Source: Sphingomonas sp. (GTDB taxonomy: Bacteria; Pseudomonadota; Alphaproteobacteria; Sphingomonadales; Sphingomonadaceae). From it: 64,000 nt of DNA. A program made the translations under genes and the position numbers. The notes under the pieces were generated by a model, which searched no databases, had not been told where the DNA came from, and was given only the letters and a program-made list of their open reading frames with translations. Shown here piece after piece: positions 10,097-18,538 of this stretch (positions within the stretch are counted from its first letter, which is position 1; the number at the start of each line of letters is the position of its first letter). The stretch is taken from the NCBI RefSeq assembly GCF_019635455.1, contig NZ_JAHBZJ010000006.1:62001-126000 (forward strand), read 5' to 3'.

Positions 10097-11194
10097 TTAG
10101 GCGTTCTCAATCACCCGCGCATTTTCGGAGGCAGGCATCGCGCCTTCCACCCGCATATGTTCGTCGAACCATGCAATCAGCCGCTCGGGGTGCTGTCCGA
10201 AGTGATTATAGGCGTAGAAGCGCTGGTTTGACGTATCGATCCACAGCAATTCCTTCTTCTCAGCCGCAAGCGAGTCGAAGATCTCCTGCCCGTCCTTCTC
10301 GCCATGGATCAGGAAGTCGCGGCGAAGCTGGGCCATCAGCGTCGGCACCTTTACACCGTAACCGTAATCCTGAGGGCGGAAGTCGAACAGGCTGAACCCG
10401 GTCGTCTCGCGACACCTCTCGTCCAGCCGCTCGGCGGCCTTCGCCGGATCGAGGCCAAGGTTTTCCGCGCCGCGCTCGATAAAGGTCTGGCCGGAGACGA
10501 CGTTGAGGATCGCGAGCGCCTCGATGTGCTCGAACTCCTCAGGCCACTTCGCCATCGCGATGATCGTCGAATTGCCGCCCATGCAGCGGCTGAACAAGCT
10601 CGTCCGCATCTTGCCCATGACCGGATGGTTTTTGGCATGACGAACCGAACCGACCACGTCGCGGCATTCGAGCAGGCCGAGGCCGCTGATGCCGCCATTG
10701 CCCTCGCCGCTGCGCCCGCAGTTGCGCAGGTCATAGGTCAGGATGTTATAGCCGGCGTCGTGCAGCGCCTTCAGCTCGGGCAGGAAGTTGACCTCGAACC
10801 CGCCGAAATACGCCTTGTATTCGGGTAAGTGGCCGGGAAAGCCGTATTTGTTGCACGTCATCGGGTGATTGATGATGAGCAGGCGGTCCGATCCTTCCGT
10901 CGGGATGAACCACCCCTCCAGCGGCACGCCGTCCATCGACGGGAACCATGTTTCCTCGAACTCCATGCCATAGTCGCTCGGCTTGCGCATGACCGGCGTG
11001 CGCAGGCCGGTCTTGAACAGACCCGCATATTGCTCGGTCAGCGGGTCAAGCTTGTCTGCCACCTTGCCAACCACGCCCTTCACTGCCTCGATCGCGCTGT
11101 CGATCAGCCCGCCATCGTCGGCGCCAAGCGCCGCTTTATAATCGACATCGTTGGCACCGACATCGACCGTTGTCGCGTTCGCATCGTCCATCAT
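10097..11194 (-). CDS. alpha/beta hydrolase with a cysteine nucleophile
   Basis: 365 residues. An N-terminal 60-residue helical stretch precedes an alpha/beta hydrolase fold. In the nucleophile elbow the usual GxSxG is SRCMGG, with Cys204 at the Ser position, as in dienelactone hydrolases. Candidate acid and base lie C-terminal (NHFGQHPERLIAWFDEH). ILTYDLRNCGRSGEG is the strand-4 loop. No signal peptide, so cytoplasmic. RBS GAGGAG precedes a double ATG (11194/11191). It is divergent from a LysR gene 126 bases away, the usual layout for a LysR-controlled catabolic or detoxifying enzyme. Substrate cannot be told. Confidence 0.82.
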   Translation of the reverse strand: MMDDANATTVDVGANDVDYKAALGADDGGLIDSAIEAVKGVVGKVADKLDPLTEQYAGLFKTGLRTPVMRKPSDYGMEFEETWFPSMDGVPLEGWFIPTEGSDRLLIINHPMTCNKYGFPGHLPEYKAYFGGFEVNFLPELKALHDAGYNILTYDLRNCGRSGEGNGGISGLGLLECRDVVGSVRHAKNHPVMGKMRTSLFSRCMGGNSTIIAMAKWPEEFEHIEALAILNVVSGQTFIERGAENLGLDPAKAAERLDERCRETTGFSLFDFRPQDYGYGVKVPTLMAQLRRDFLIHGEKDGQEIFDSLAAEKKELLWIDTSNQRFYAYNHFGQHPERLIAWFDEHMRVEGAMPASENARVIENA

Positions 11195-11320
11195 ACTTCT
11201 CCTCGTGGCTGCGGGCGCGCCTGAACCATGCCCGCCGATTATCGCGACAACAGATGTAGCGCAGACCCGATCCTGCGATTAGGGCATCAATTACGAATGA
11301 ACCTATCGACTGGATGATAA

Positions 11321-12217
11321 ATGCGCCGCGATGAAATGGCCGATCTGACAGCGTTCGTCGTCGTCGCCGAGGAACGCAGCTTCACCCGCGCAGCGACCCG
11401 CTTGGGCATTGCCCAATCTTCGCTCAGCCAAATCGTGCGGCGTCTCGAAGCAAGTCTTGGATTGCGGTTGCTGGCGAGAACGACGCGGAGCGTTGCGCCG
11501 ACGGAGGCGGGCGAACGACTGATCGCCACGCTGGTCCCGATGCTTCGGGACATGGACGCGGCGATCGCGTCGCTCGGTGAGCTGCGCGACCGGCCATCGG
11601 GTACGATTCGCATCACTGCGGTGGAGCATGCGGCGAAGACGATCCTCGTCCCAGCGATGGCGCTGTTGCTACCCGACAATCCCGATATCCGCGTGGAGAT
11701 CACGATCGACTACGGCTTGGCGGACGTCGTAGCCGACCGGTTCGACGCCGGTGTGCGGCTTGGCGGAGAGATCGCCCGGGATATGATTGCGGTGAGGATC
11801 GGTCCGGACATCCCGATGGCGATCGTCGGTGCTCCGGCGTATTTCGAGCGCAATCCGATGCCGACGTCGCCATCGGACCTGGCTGAGCATCGCGCGATCA
11901 ACCTGCGGCTCCCGACCTCAGGCACGCTTAACAGCTGGCGGCTCAGGCGCGGCGATCGCGAAACGCGTGTGCGGGTCGATGGGCCGCTGGTCCTCAATTC
12001 CATCGATCTCATCCTGGACGCAGCACTCGCCGGGCATGGTCTCGCCTACCTTCCGCTCGACCAATTGGACAAGCACTTGGAAAATGGAGCGCTACAGCGC
12101 GCACTAGCGCGTTTCACGCCAGACCTGCCGGGCTATCACCTCTACTATCCCAACCGGCGGTTCGCCTCATCCGCTTTCCGGCTGCTGATTGAAACGATCC
12201 GCTATCGCGAGAAATGA
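11321..12217 (+). CDS. LysR-family transcriptional regulator
   Basis: 298 residues with the standard layout: N-terminal winged helix-turn-helix (residues 6-65, including SFTRAATRLGIAQSSLSQIVRRLE) and a periplasmic-binding-like effector domain (from about 90) of the AaeR/DmlR type, recognised by GYHLYYPNRR near the end. It is divergent from the Cys-nucleophile hydrolase at 10097, so it most probably controls that gene and itself from the 126-base region between them. That region ends in AT-richer sequence (11285-11320) where an ATTAGGGCATCAAT segment is a candidate T-N11-A type site, but I would not insist on it. Confidence 0.9.
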   Translation: MRRDEMADLTAFVVVAEERSFTRAATRLGIAQSSLSQIVRRLEASLGLRLLARTTRSVAPTEAGERLIATLVPMLRDMDAAIASLGELRDRPSGTIRITAVEHAAKTILVPAMALLLPDNPDIRVEITIDYGLADVVADRFDAGVRLGGEIARDMIAVRIGPDIPMAIVGAPAYFERNPMPTSPSDLAEHRAINLRLPTSGTLNSWRLRRGDRETRVRVDGPLVLNSIDLILDAALAGHGLAYLPLDQLDKHLENGALQRALARFTPDLPGYHLYYPNRRFASSAFRLLIETIRYREK

Positions 12218-12363
12218 GGCGAGCCCGCGGCTGGCGGCTGCCTTTTCACAAGGTTCGCCAACTCAACCCCGTTTGTCAGATTTCGGCCCGGGTAGACCCA
12301 GGTTCTCATCTTCGTCGTGTCGGGCTGGGCCAATAATGGCGGATTTCCGGGGTTTCCATTGAA

Positions 12364-12440
12364 TGGCGCGCCCGGCAGGATTCGAACCTGCGGCCCCAAG
12401 CTTAGAAGGCTCGTGCTCTATCCAACTGAGCTACGGGCGC
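12364..12440 (-). tRNA. tRNA-Arg (anticodon TCT)
   Basis: A 77-base cloverleaf on the minus strand. The acceptor stem GCGCCCG pairs with CGGGCGC, discriminator G, and the 3' CCA is encoded. The anticodon stem ACGAG..CTTGG region encloses loop CTTCTAA, giving anticodon TCT, which reads AGA. The T arm holds GGTTCGAATCC. No integrase or repeated tRNA 3' end was found near it, although such genes often serve as attachment sites. Confidence 0.95.
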
Positions 12441-12519
12441 GCGCCGCTATGGGCGTTAGCGCGGATTGCGCGGACGGGGAACCGCGATCATAACCGATGC
12501 GGCAACAGGGGGATTTGCG

Positions 12520-13239
12520 ATGGCCGACGGCGAACCGGTCCGGATGAACGCGCCGGAAATCGCACGTGAGCGATTCCGCTATTACGATTTCGTGATGGCG
12601 GCGTTCTGCGTGGTGCTGGTCCTGTCCAACGTCGTCGGCGCGGCAAAGGTGGCGACGCTGGGCGGGATGACGTTCGGTGCGGGCATCCTGTTCTTTCCGA
12701 TCTCCTATGTCATCGGGGACGTGCTGACCGAGGTTTATGGCTATGCACGGGCGCGCCGGGTGATCTGGGCGGGATTCGGGGCCTCGGTCTTCGCGGCGGT
12801 GATGTGCTGGGTGATCGTGGTGATGCCGCCCGCGCCCGGCTGGAGCGGGCAGGACGTGTATGAGGCCGCCTTTGGCCAGGTGTGGCGGATCGTCGGCGCG
12901 TCGGTGATCGCCTTTTGGGCGGGCGAGTTCGTCAATTCCTATGTGCTCGCGCGGATGAAGATCTGGACCGGCGGGCGGCTGTTGTGGACGCGGACGATTG
13001 GCTCCACGATTTTCGGCCAGGGGATCGACAGCCTGATCTTTTACCCGCTCGCCTTTTGGGGGGTGTGGACGCCGGGCCAGGTGCTGACGGTGATGGTGAC
13101 GAACTGGTGGCTGAAAGTGTTCTGGGAGGCGGCGCTGACCCCGCTCACTTATGTCGTCGTCGGGTTCCTGAAACGGCGGGAGGGCATCGACGTGTTCGAC
13201 GCCGGCACCGATTTCACGCCCTTTCGCACCCGGGTTTGA
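12520..13239 (+). CDS. queuosine precursor transporter (YhhQ family)
   Basis: 239-residue inner-membrane protein of the YhhQ/QPTR family (DUF165), which imports queuine precursors such as preQ0/preQ1 for tRNA modification. About six membrane helices. Family marks: the N-terminal VLSNVVGAAKV, the charged FFPISYVIGDVLTEVYGYARARRVIW block, FWAGEFVNSYVLARMK, and the STIFGQGIDSLIF motif. ATG 12520 follows CAGGGGGA with good spacing; earlier in-frame starts lack support. It lies 80 bases downstream of, and opposite to, tRNA-Arg and is followed by an unrelated membrane gene. Confidence 0.92.
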   Translation: MADGEPVRMNAPEIARERFRYYDFVMAAFCVVLVLSNVVGAAKVATLGGMTFGAGILFFPISYVIGDVLTEVYGYARARRVIWAGFGASVFAAVMCWVIVVMPPAPGWSGQDVYEAAFGQVWRIVGASVIAFWAGEFVNSYVLARMKIWTGGRLLWTRTIGSTIFGQGIDSLIFYPLAFWGVWTPGQVLTVMVTNWWLKVFWEAALTPLTYVVVGFLKRREGIDVFDAGTDFTPFRTRV

Positions 13240-13301
13240 CGAAACGCAAAGCTGCGCGCGCATAGCCGGCGCATCGTCGCTCCACATTCAGGAGACCGAT
13301 G

Positions 13302-13727
13302 ATGAACATGGCCGTCACGCATGACAGCTTTCAGAATGCCGCAGCGGTGCGCGCGCCGGCGATGCCGCGACGGCGCAACCGGGGCGACCATGTGTTCGAC
13401 CTCCACCCCGCGCTGCACATCGGCATGTTCGGCGGTTTCTTCGCCTATCTTGGCATCATGTGGGCCGCGTTCGGCGAAAAGGGGCTGGCGATCCCGTTCG
13501 TCATCTTTGCGGTGTTCCTTGCCGCCGCCTTCGTGGTGCCGGGCTGGTGGGCGCGTGTCGCCCCGGGCGAGGGGCGCAAGCCCAGCTGGAGCGAGTTCAT
13601 GGCGGAGGGGATTCAGAGTGGTTCCGGCCATCTCAAGGCCGGCGGCGCGATCGTTCAGGTGATGATCATGCCGGCGATGCTGGTGCTCTGGGGCCTCATC
13701 GTCGCGGCGATCCGCCTCGCGGTCTGA
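13302..13727 (+). CDS. small membrane protein of unknown function
   Basis: 141 residues, family not recognised. A cytoplasmic N-terminus with PRRRNRGDHVFDLHPALH is followed by two closely spaced helices (HIGMFGGFFAYLGIMWAAFG and a second up to FVVPGWW), an amphipathic stretch around residues 85-110, and a last helix near the C-terminus (MIMPAMLVLWGLIVAAIRL). AGGAG lies seven bases before the second of two adjacent ATGs, so 13302 is preferred to 13299. Monocistronic in appearance. Confidence 0.8.
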   Translation: MNMAVTHDSFQNAAAVRAPAMPRRRNRGDHVFDLHPALHIGMFGGFFAYLGIMWAAFGEKGLAIPFVIFAVFLAAAFVVPGWWARVAPGEGRKPSWSEFMAEGIQSGSGHLKAGGAIVQVMIMPAMLVLWGLIVAAIRLAV

Positions 13728-13790
13728 ACTTCGACCAACCCTCACCTGGTGGGTGGCGCGGTCAGGCGTCGCCCACTTTTTGTGCGTGCG

Positions 13791-14489
13791 TCAGCCTGCC
13801 GTCGCCTCCAGCGCCCCACGATCCAGGATCGCGATTCCGTGGCTGCCGCGCCGCGCGATCATGCCGGCGCTCTCCAGCGCGGTCAGCATCCGGCTCACCG
13901 TCTCGATCGTCAGTCCCAGCAACTGCGCGATCTCGCCCCGGGTCAGCGGCAGGTCGAACGCCGCCGCATCGTGACAGGGGGCGGGGCTGGCCGCGCGCGA
14001 AAAGGCGAGGATCAGCGCCGCGACCCGGCTTCGGGCCTGACGCTTCGAAATCAGGTCGATCAGGCCGCGGCTCTCGTCCAGCTCGCGCCCCACTTCGGTC
14101 AGCAGGCGTCGGGCGAGCGCGGGCCGCGCGTCGGCCATCGCCGCGAAATCGGCGCGCGGAAAGACACAGGCCTCGCTGTCGGTCAGCGCGGTGACGTGCA
14201 GCGTCGCGGTGGGTGCGAACAGCTGACCCAGCATGCCGGCGGGATGAACCAGCGCGACGATCCGTTCGGTGCCGTCGCGATCGATGGTCGACATCTTCGC
14301 CGCGCCGCGGGTCAGCGTGGCGCAGAGCGTGGCGGCGTCGCCGGCCGCCACGATCGTCTCCCCGCGCGCATAGCGACGGTGATGCCCCATCCGTGCCAGT
14401 TCGTCGCGATCCCCCTCCGCCAGTGCCGAACAGACCGCGCGGTCGGCGACCGGGCAGCTGTCGCAGACGATCGGCGCGGCGTTGCTCAC
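13791..14489 (-). CDS. fnrL: FNR/FixK-type oxygen-responsive regulator
   Basis: 232 residues of the CRP/FNR superfamily. Four cysteines fit a [4Fe-4S] oxygen sensor: Cys9, Cys12 and Cys20 in a Cx2Cx7C pattern typical of alphaproteobacterial FNR, and Cys108 in SEACVFPR, which aligns with E. coli FNR Cys122. The cyclic-nucleotide-like barrel (35-120) and dimer helix are followed by a helix-turn-helix with ETVSR, the residues that read TTGAT-N4-ATCAA sites. The start is GTG, overlapping the purQ stop as GTGA; no separate RBS is evident. Expected to switch on respiration genes when oxygen is low. Confidence 0.88.
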   Translation of the reverse strand: MSNAAPIVCDSCPVADRAVCSALAEGDRDELARMGHHRRYARGETIVAAGDAATLCATLTRGAAKMSTIDRDGTERIVALVHPAGMLGQLFAPTATLHVTALTDSEACVFPRADFAAMADARPALARRLLTEVGRELDESRGLIDLISKRQARSRVAALILAFSRAASPAPCHDAAAFDLPLTRGEIAQLLGLTIETVSRMLTALESAGMIARRGSHGIAILDRGALEATAG

Positions 14490-15151
14490 GCGACCGCTTC
14501 GACCAGCCCCTCGAACAGCCGGCGTCCGTCGTCGCCGCCATGCGCGGGTTCGATCCTGCGTTCGGGATGCGGCATCATGCCCAGCACATTGCCTGCCGCA
14601 TTCACCACGCCGGCAATACCCCGCGCGCTGCCATTCACGTTGCCGGCGTAGCGGAAGGCGACCTGGCCCTCGCCCTCGATCCGGTCGAGCGTGTCGGCAT
14701 CGGCGAAATAATTGCCGTCATGATGCGCGACGGGGATCGTCAGCGTCTCGCCGGCCGCATAGCCGCGGGTGAAGATCGATCGATCGCTTTCGACGGTCAG
14801 CGCGACGTCGCGGCACACGAAATCCAGGCCGTCGTTGCGCATCAGCGCGCCGGGCAGCAGGCCGGTCTCGGTCAGGATCTGAAAGCCGTTGCAGATGCCG
14901 ATCACCGGGGTGCCGCGCGCCGCCGCGTCGATCACCGCGCGCACCACCGGCGATCGCGCCGCGATCGCGCCACAGCGCAGATAGTCGCCATAGGAAAACC
15001 CGCCGGGCAGCGCGATCAGGCCCAGCCCGTCGGGCAGGGTGGATTCGCCGTGCCACACCATCTGCGGGCGCACGCCGGTCACGCGCTCGATCGCCACCGC
15101 CAGATCGCGGTCGCAGTTCGAACCGGGAAAGACGATGACCGCCGCCTTCAT
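14486..15151 (-). CDS. purQ: phosphoribosylformylglycinamidine synthase subunit PurQ
   Basis: Glutaminase subunit of the three-part FGAM synthase (PurL-PurS-PurQ) in purine synthesis; provides ammonia from glutamine. 221 residues, class I amidotransferase: nucleophile Cys87 in GICNGFQ, His195 and Glu197 in PHPER. The oxyanion strand is [21 protein letters not shown] 15151 ([10 protein letters not shown]) overlaps the purS stop as ATGA; its own stop overlaps the fnr start as GTGA. purL is not in the window. Confidence 0.96.
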   Translation of the reverse strand: MKAAVIVFPGSNCDRDLAVAIERVTGVRPQMVWHGESTLPDGLGLIALPGGFSYGDYLRCGAIAARSPVVRAVIDAAARGTPVIGICNGFQILTETGLLPGALMRNDGLDFVCRDVALTVESDRSIFTRGYAAGETLTIPVAHHDGNYFADADTLDRIEGEGQVAFRYAGNVNGSARGIAGVVNAAGNVLGMMPHPERRIEPAHGGDDGRRLFEGLVEAVA

Positions 15152-15378
15152 GCGCGTTCGATCCGGTAATTTTCGATCACCGTATTGGCCAGCAGCTTCT
15201 GGCACATCGCGTCGATATCGGCATCGCTCGTGCCGTCGGCGACGTCCAGTTCGATCAGCTTGCCGACCCGCGCCTGTTCAACGCCGGAAAAGCCGAGCGC
15301 ACCGAGCGCGTGTTCGATCGCCTTGCCCTGCGGGTCCAGCACGCCGTTCTTCAGGGTGACGACGATGCGCAGCTTCAT
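15148..15378 (-). CDS. purS: phosphoribosylformylglycinamidine synthase subunit PurS
   Basis: 76-residue small subunit that bridges PurQ and PurL and helps ammonia channelling. Typical start [20 protein letters not shown] and closing VIENYRIE; length is normal. RBS AGGAAATT lies just upstream of the ATG. It starts the purS-purQ-fnr unit. purC lies 350 bases upstream on the same strand but a small gene on the opposite strand sits between them, so purC probably has a separate transcript. Confidence 0.96.
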   Translation of the reverse strand: MKLRIVVTLKNGVLDPQGKAIEHALGALGFSGVEQARVGKLIELDVADGTSDADIDAMCQKLLANTVIENYRIERA

Positions 15379-15523
15379 GCCAATTTCCTCCGGGAACGTG
15401 CCGCGCCCTATGGGCCGCGCGCGTCATGATCGCAAGGCTTCATCACCCGTTTACCGGCGGGTGCGAGGCTCGGCTCCGCCGAGTCGCGCCACACGCAGGC
15501 GCCGGTTTGTGGAGTAATGTGCG

Positions 15524-15673
15524 ATGGCCTTTCTGGCGATCACCCTGTTCATCGTGCTGGTCGGATTCGGCCAGGACTATTTCGGCTGGGCCGACCCGGG
15601 CCACACGATCCAGATCGCGCTGATCTGTTCGTTCATCTTCGGGATCATCGCCGGGATGAAGGCGCGGGGATGA
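15524..15673 (+). CDS. 49-residue membrane protein
   Basis: A short frame with real-gene features: GGAG then TAATGTGCG before ATG, and a translation with two hydrophobic helices (residues 2-14, FLAITLFIVLVGF, and about 29-44, QIALICSFIFGIIAG) joined by a Gly/Asp/Trp-rich turn, ending KARG. It occupies the gap between the purC and purS genes on the opposite strand. It is too short for most ORF callers. Probably a conserved small inner-membrane protein; function unknown. Confidence 0.72.
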   Translation: MAFLAITLFIVLVGFGQDYFGWADPGHTIQIALICSFIFGIIAGMKARG

Positions 15674-15730
15674 AAGCCGCTCGCCGCGCCCGTTGTTCAG
15701 GGGCGGGCGGCGAAACCGCGTCGCTCGCCG

Positions 15731-16510
15731 CTACTTTCCCCGCCGCTTGCGGTGGCTCTCCAGGTCGAGCACCGCCGAATCCGCGCCCTCCGGCAGCAGG
15801 CCCAGTCGCCGCGCGACTTCCTGATACGCCTCGACCTCGCCGCCCAGATCGCGGCGGAACCGGTCCTTGTCCAGCTTCTCCCCGCTCGCCATGTCCCACA
15901 GGCGGCATCCGTCCGGGCTGATCTCGTCCGCCAGGATGATCCGGCTGTAATCATTGTCCCAGATCCGCCCGAATTCCAGCTTGAAGTCGACCAGGCGGAT
16001 GCCGATCCCCGCGAACAGGCCCGACATGAAATCGTTCACCCGGATCGCCATGTCGGCCATGTCGTGCAGTTCGTCCTGGCTGGCCCAGCCAAAGCACAGG
16101 ATATGTTCGTCGGTGACCATCGGGTCGCCCAGCGCATCGTCCTTGAAATAATATTCGATGATCGTGCGCGGCAACTGGGTGCCTTCCTCCAGCCCCAGCT
16201 TCTTGGCCAGCGATCCGGCGACGACGTTCCGGACCACCACCTCGATCGGGACGATCTCGACCTGGCGGATCAACTGCTCGCGCATGTTCAGGCGGCGGAT
16301 GAAATGGGTCGGGATGCCGATCCCGGCGAGCAGCGTGAACAGATGCTCGCTGATGCGGTTGTTCAGCACGCCCTTGCCGCTGATCGTCCCCTTTTTCTGG
16401 GCGTTGAACGCGGTCGCGTCATCCTTGAAATACTGGATCAGCGTACCCGGCTCTGGACCCTCATAGAGGATCTTGGCCTTGCCCTCATAGATCTGGCGGC
16501 GGCGTGCCAT
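15731..16510 (-). CDS. purC: phosphoribosylaminoimidazole-succinocarboxamide synthase
   Basis: SAICAR synthase of purine biosynthesis, joining aspartate to CAIR with ATP. 259 residues. It begins [20 protein letters not shown]; later motifs are [15 protein letters not shown], the substrate-binding [17 protein letters not shown], and [12 protein letters not shown]. Start ATG 16510; the same frame stays open upstream but without family similarity. The gene end faces the 49-codon gene on the other strand. purS-purQ lies just downstream. Confidence 0.97.
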   Translation of the reverse strand: MARRRQIYEGKAKILYEGPEPGTLIQYFKDDATAFNAQKKGTISGKGVLNNRISEHLFTLLAGIGIPTHFIRRLNMREQLIRQVEIVPIEVVVRNVVAGSLAKKLGLEEGTQLPRTIIEYYFKDDALGDPMVTDEHILCFGWASQDELHDMADMAIRVNDFMSGLFAGIGIRLVDFKLEFGRIWDNDYSRIILADEISPDGCRLWDMASGEKLDKDRFRRDLGGEVEAYQEVARRLGLLPEGADSAVLDLESHRKRRGK

Positions 16511-16608
16511 GCGCGTGCGGTCCTTTGGAAACAGCATGCCCCGGCGGCGCGGGTGCGATGCCGGGGCGAGAGCGGCGAGCCTATACCCAAAGCCGGCCCG
16601 CCGTGCAA

Positions 16609-17472
16609 TCAGTCGCTGGGCGCGACGGGGCGCGCCATGCGCCGCCGCCGCCAGCGCAGCCCCAGCCAGACCAGCGGCCCGAACAGCAACGCCCAGGGCG
16701 CCAGCACGATCAGGATCGTCAGCAGGCTGCGCAGCCCGATCAGGAACAGGCTGCCGGACTGGGCCAGCGTATCCTGTAACTGGGCGCCGAACCCGCCGCT
16801 GTCCGCCGCCTGCGCGCCATAGCTGATCTCGACGGTCGACAGCGCGACGCGCCCGTTGAGTTCCGCCAGCCAGCCCTTTGCCTGGTCGAGTTCCTCCTGC
16901 GCCTCCGCGACGGCGCGTTCGGCGGCGACCAGATCGCCGACGCTGCCCTGGCGGGTGCGCAGCACCTCGGTCAGCCGCGTGACCAGCAACTCGCGCTGGC
17001 GGATCCGGGCAGAGGCATCGACGATCTGCTTTGACACGTCCTCCGCCTCGATCGCGGTTTCGGTGGTGCGTCCCCCGGCCGATGCCGCCGCCGCGTTCAG
17101 CCGGGTGATGAAGGCGCGCGCAACGCCGCTCTCGACACGCAGCTTCAGCGTGCCGCTCGCATAATCTGCCTCGCCGCCCGAACTCTGCATGCCCGCGACC
17201 TGACAGCGCGTCGGACCCAGTCGATCGCACAGGGCGACATGCGCCTGCTGCAATTTGGGGATCGCATCGCCCGCCACGCGATAGCCGAGCCGGTAGATAT
17301 AGGCGATGCGCGGCACGCTGACCGCGACGGGCGCGGCGCCATCGCCCTTGGCCGGTGCCGCCTCCGCTACGTCCGCCGCCGCCTCTGCGACGGGTGCGGA
17401 CGTTTCTGCGGCGCCGCACCCGGCCAGCATCAGCGTGAGCGCAAGTGACAGTGCCGCCACCCTGCCGGTCAT
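16609..17472 (-). CDS. DUF4349 lipoprotein
   Basis: 287-residue predicted lipoprotein: signal [19 protein letters not shown] with lipobox LAGC (Cys19). A Pro/Ala-rich linker leads to a periplasmic domain beginning [13 protein letters not shown], with a CDRLG...C pair that may form a disulfide. A coiled-coil stretch ([20 protein letters not shown] to [13 protein letters not shown]) is characteristic of DUF4349. A membrane helix near the end ([22 protein letters not shown]) is followed by a basic tail. ATG 17472 has GGGAG upstream. It lies 80 bases downstream of a homologous gene, so the two are an old tandem duplication. Role unknown. Confidence 0.82.
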   Translation of the reverse strand: MTGRVAALSLALTLMLAGCGAAETSAPVAEAAADVAEAAPAKGDGAAPVAVSVPRIAYIYRLGYRVAGDAIPKLQQAHVALCDRLGPTRCQVAGMQSSGGEADYASGTLKLRVESGVARAFITRLNAAAASAGGRTTETAIEAEDVSKQIVDASARIRQRELLVTRLTEVLRTRQGSVGDLVAAERAVAEAQEELDQAKGWLAELNGRVALSTVEISYGAQAADSGGFGAQLQDTLAQSGSLFLIGLRSLLTILIVLAPWALLFGPLVWLGLRWRRRRMARPVAPSD

Positions 17473-17552
17473 GATGTCTCTCCCGTTGCGATCCGTTCGG
17501 GATAACCCATCACATCGGGGGGCATTGGGCAATGCCGTTTTTCGGTCGAACC

Positions 17553-18446
17553 CTAACGCTCGTCCTCGTCGCGGTTGAACCAGCGTTTGATGATGTTGCG
17601 ATCGTCGCCCTGTTCGTCCTCGTCGCGATAGGGCTTGACTTCGCCACCGGCTTCCGCCCGGGCCGCGCCGCCGGTTCCGTGAACGATCAGGCGCAGCACG
17701 ATCACCGCCACCAGCATGAGCAACAGCCACGGGCCGACACCCGCCAGCACCTGGACCAGCGCGGCGGTCGAGTTGACCAGCTTGTTGCCGGCATCCTTGA
17801 ACGTCGCATCGGTCGATCCGTTCAGGCCGGGGGCAGGGGTGCCGCCGGTATAGGTGATCAGCACAGGCGCGGTGGCAAAGCTCTCGCCCTGGCCCGCCTC
17901 GCTCTCGCCGATCACGTCGAGCGCGGTCTGGATGCGCTGCGCCCGCGCGCGCTGCGTCGGATCATTGGACATCGATTGCGCGTTCGACAGCTGTTCGCGC
18001 AGCCGCGTGACCAGCGCGTTGGATCGCGCCGCCGCCGTCGAATCGGCGCCGGCGATTTCGGTTTCGACCAGCGCGCCGCCGGCGCCGGTCACCACCTTGG
18101 TCGCCGCTTCGCCGAAATTGCGCGCCACCGCCGGGTCGATGCGAAAGGTGAGGGTGGCGCTGATCCGGTTCGCGTCATCGACGCGATAGCGCATCGACAG
18201 GATCTTGCACCGCGCCGGACCCAGCCGGTCGCACCCCTGCGCATGCGATTCGACCACGGCCTTCACGTTGCTGCCCGGCAGCTTGTAGGCATAGCGATAG
18301 TCGAACGCGCCGCCGGCGGCGGACAGGGCGGCGACCGCCTCGCCGCTCATCCCGTCGGGCGTCTTGGCCTTCGACGCTCCCGTGTCGCATCCGCCGAGCA
18401 ATGCCAGCCCGATCAGACCGGCGATGACGCCCCCCGCGATTCGCAT
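17553..18446 (-). CDS. DUF4349-like lipoprotein (tandem paralogue)
   Basis: 297 residues. Lipoprotein signal MRIAGGVIAGLIGLALLGGC with lipobox LGGC. The periplasmic part shares order with the neighbour at 16609: an FDYRYAYKLPG start, a CDRLGPARC pair (CDRLGPTRC in the neighbour), a coiled coil and a C-terminal helix (GVGPWLLLMLVAVIVLRLIV). It then ends with a charged tail containing repeated DED runs (YRDEDEQGDDRN...NRDEDER). ATG 18446 chosen for the lipobox. Possibly co-transcribed with 16609. Function unknown. Confidence 0.75.
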   Translation of the reverse strand: MRIAGGVIAGLIGLALLGGCDTGASKAKTPDGMSGEAVAALSAAGGAFDYRYAYKLPGSNVKAVVESHAQGCDRLGPARCKILSMRYRVDDANRISATLTFRIDPAVARNFGEAATKVVTGAGGALVETEIAGADSTAAARSNALVTRLREQLSNAQSMSNDPTQRARAQRIQTALDVIGESEAGQGESFATAPVLITYTGGTPAPGLNGSTDATFKDAGNKLVNSTAALVQVLAGVGPWLLLMLVAVIVLRLIVHGTGGAARAEAGGEVKPYRDEDEQGDDRNIIKRWFNRDEDER

Positions 18447-18538
18447 GCCATTTCCCCCCTGCGTTTCGACGCTACGATAGGCGAAACGGTTAACGCCCGG
18501 AAGGGTGGGCGTTGCGCGCTGTTCCGAAACGGGAAGTC

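Noticed and set aside
12364..12440. tRNA-Arg as an integration site of a genomic island
   Set aside because: No integrase and no repeat of the tRNA 3' end found on the hydrolase-LysR side.
15660..15725. GC-rich hairpin between the small membrane gene and purC as a two-way terminator
   Set aside because: The stem has a bulge and no T run on either strand.
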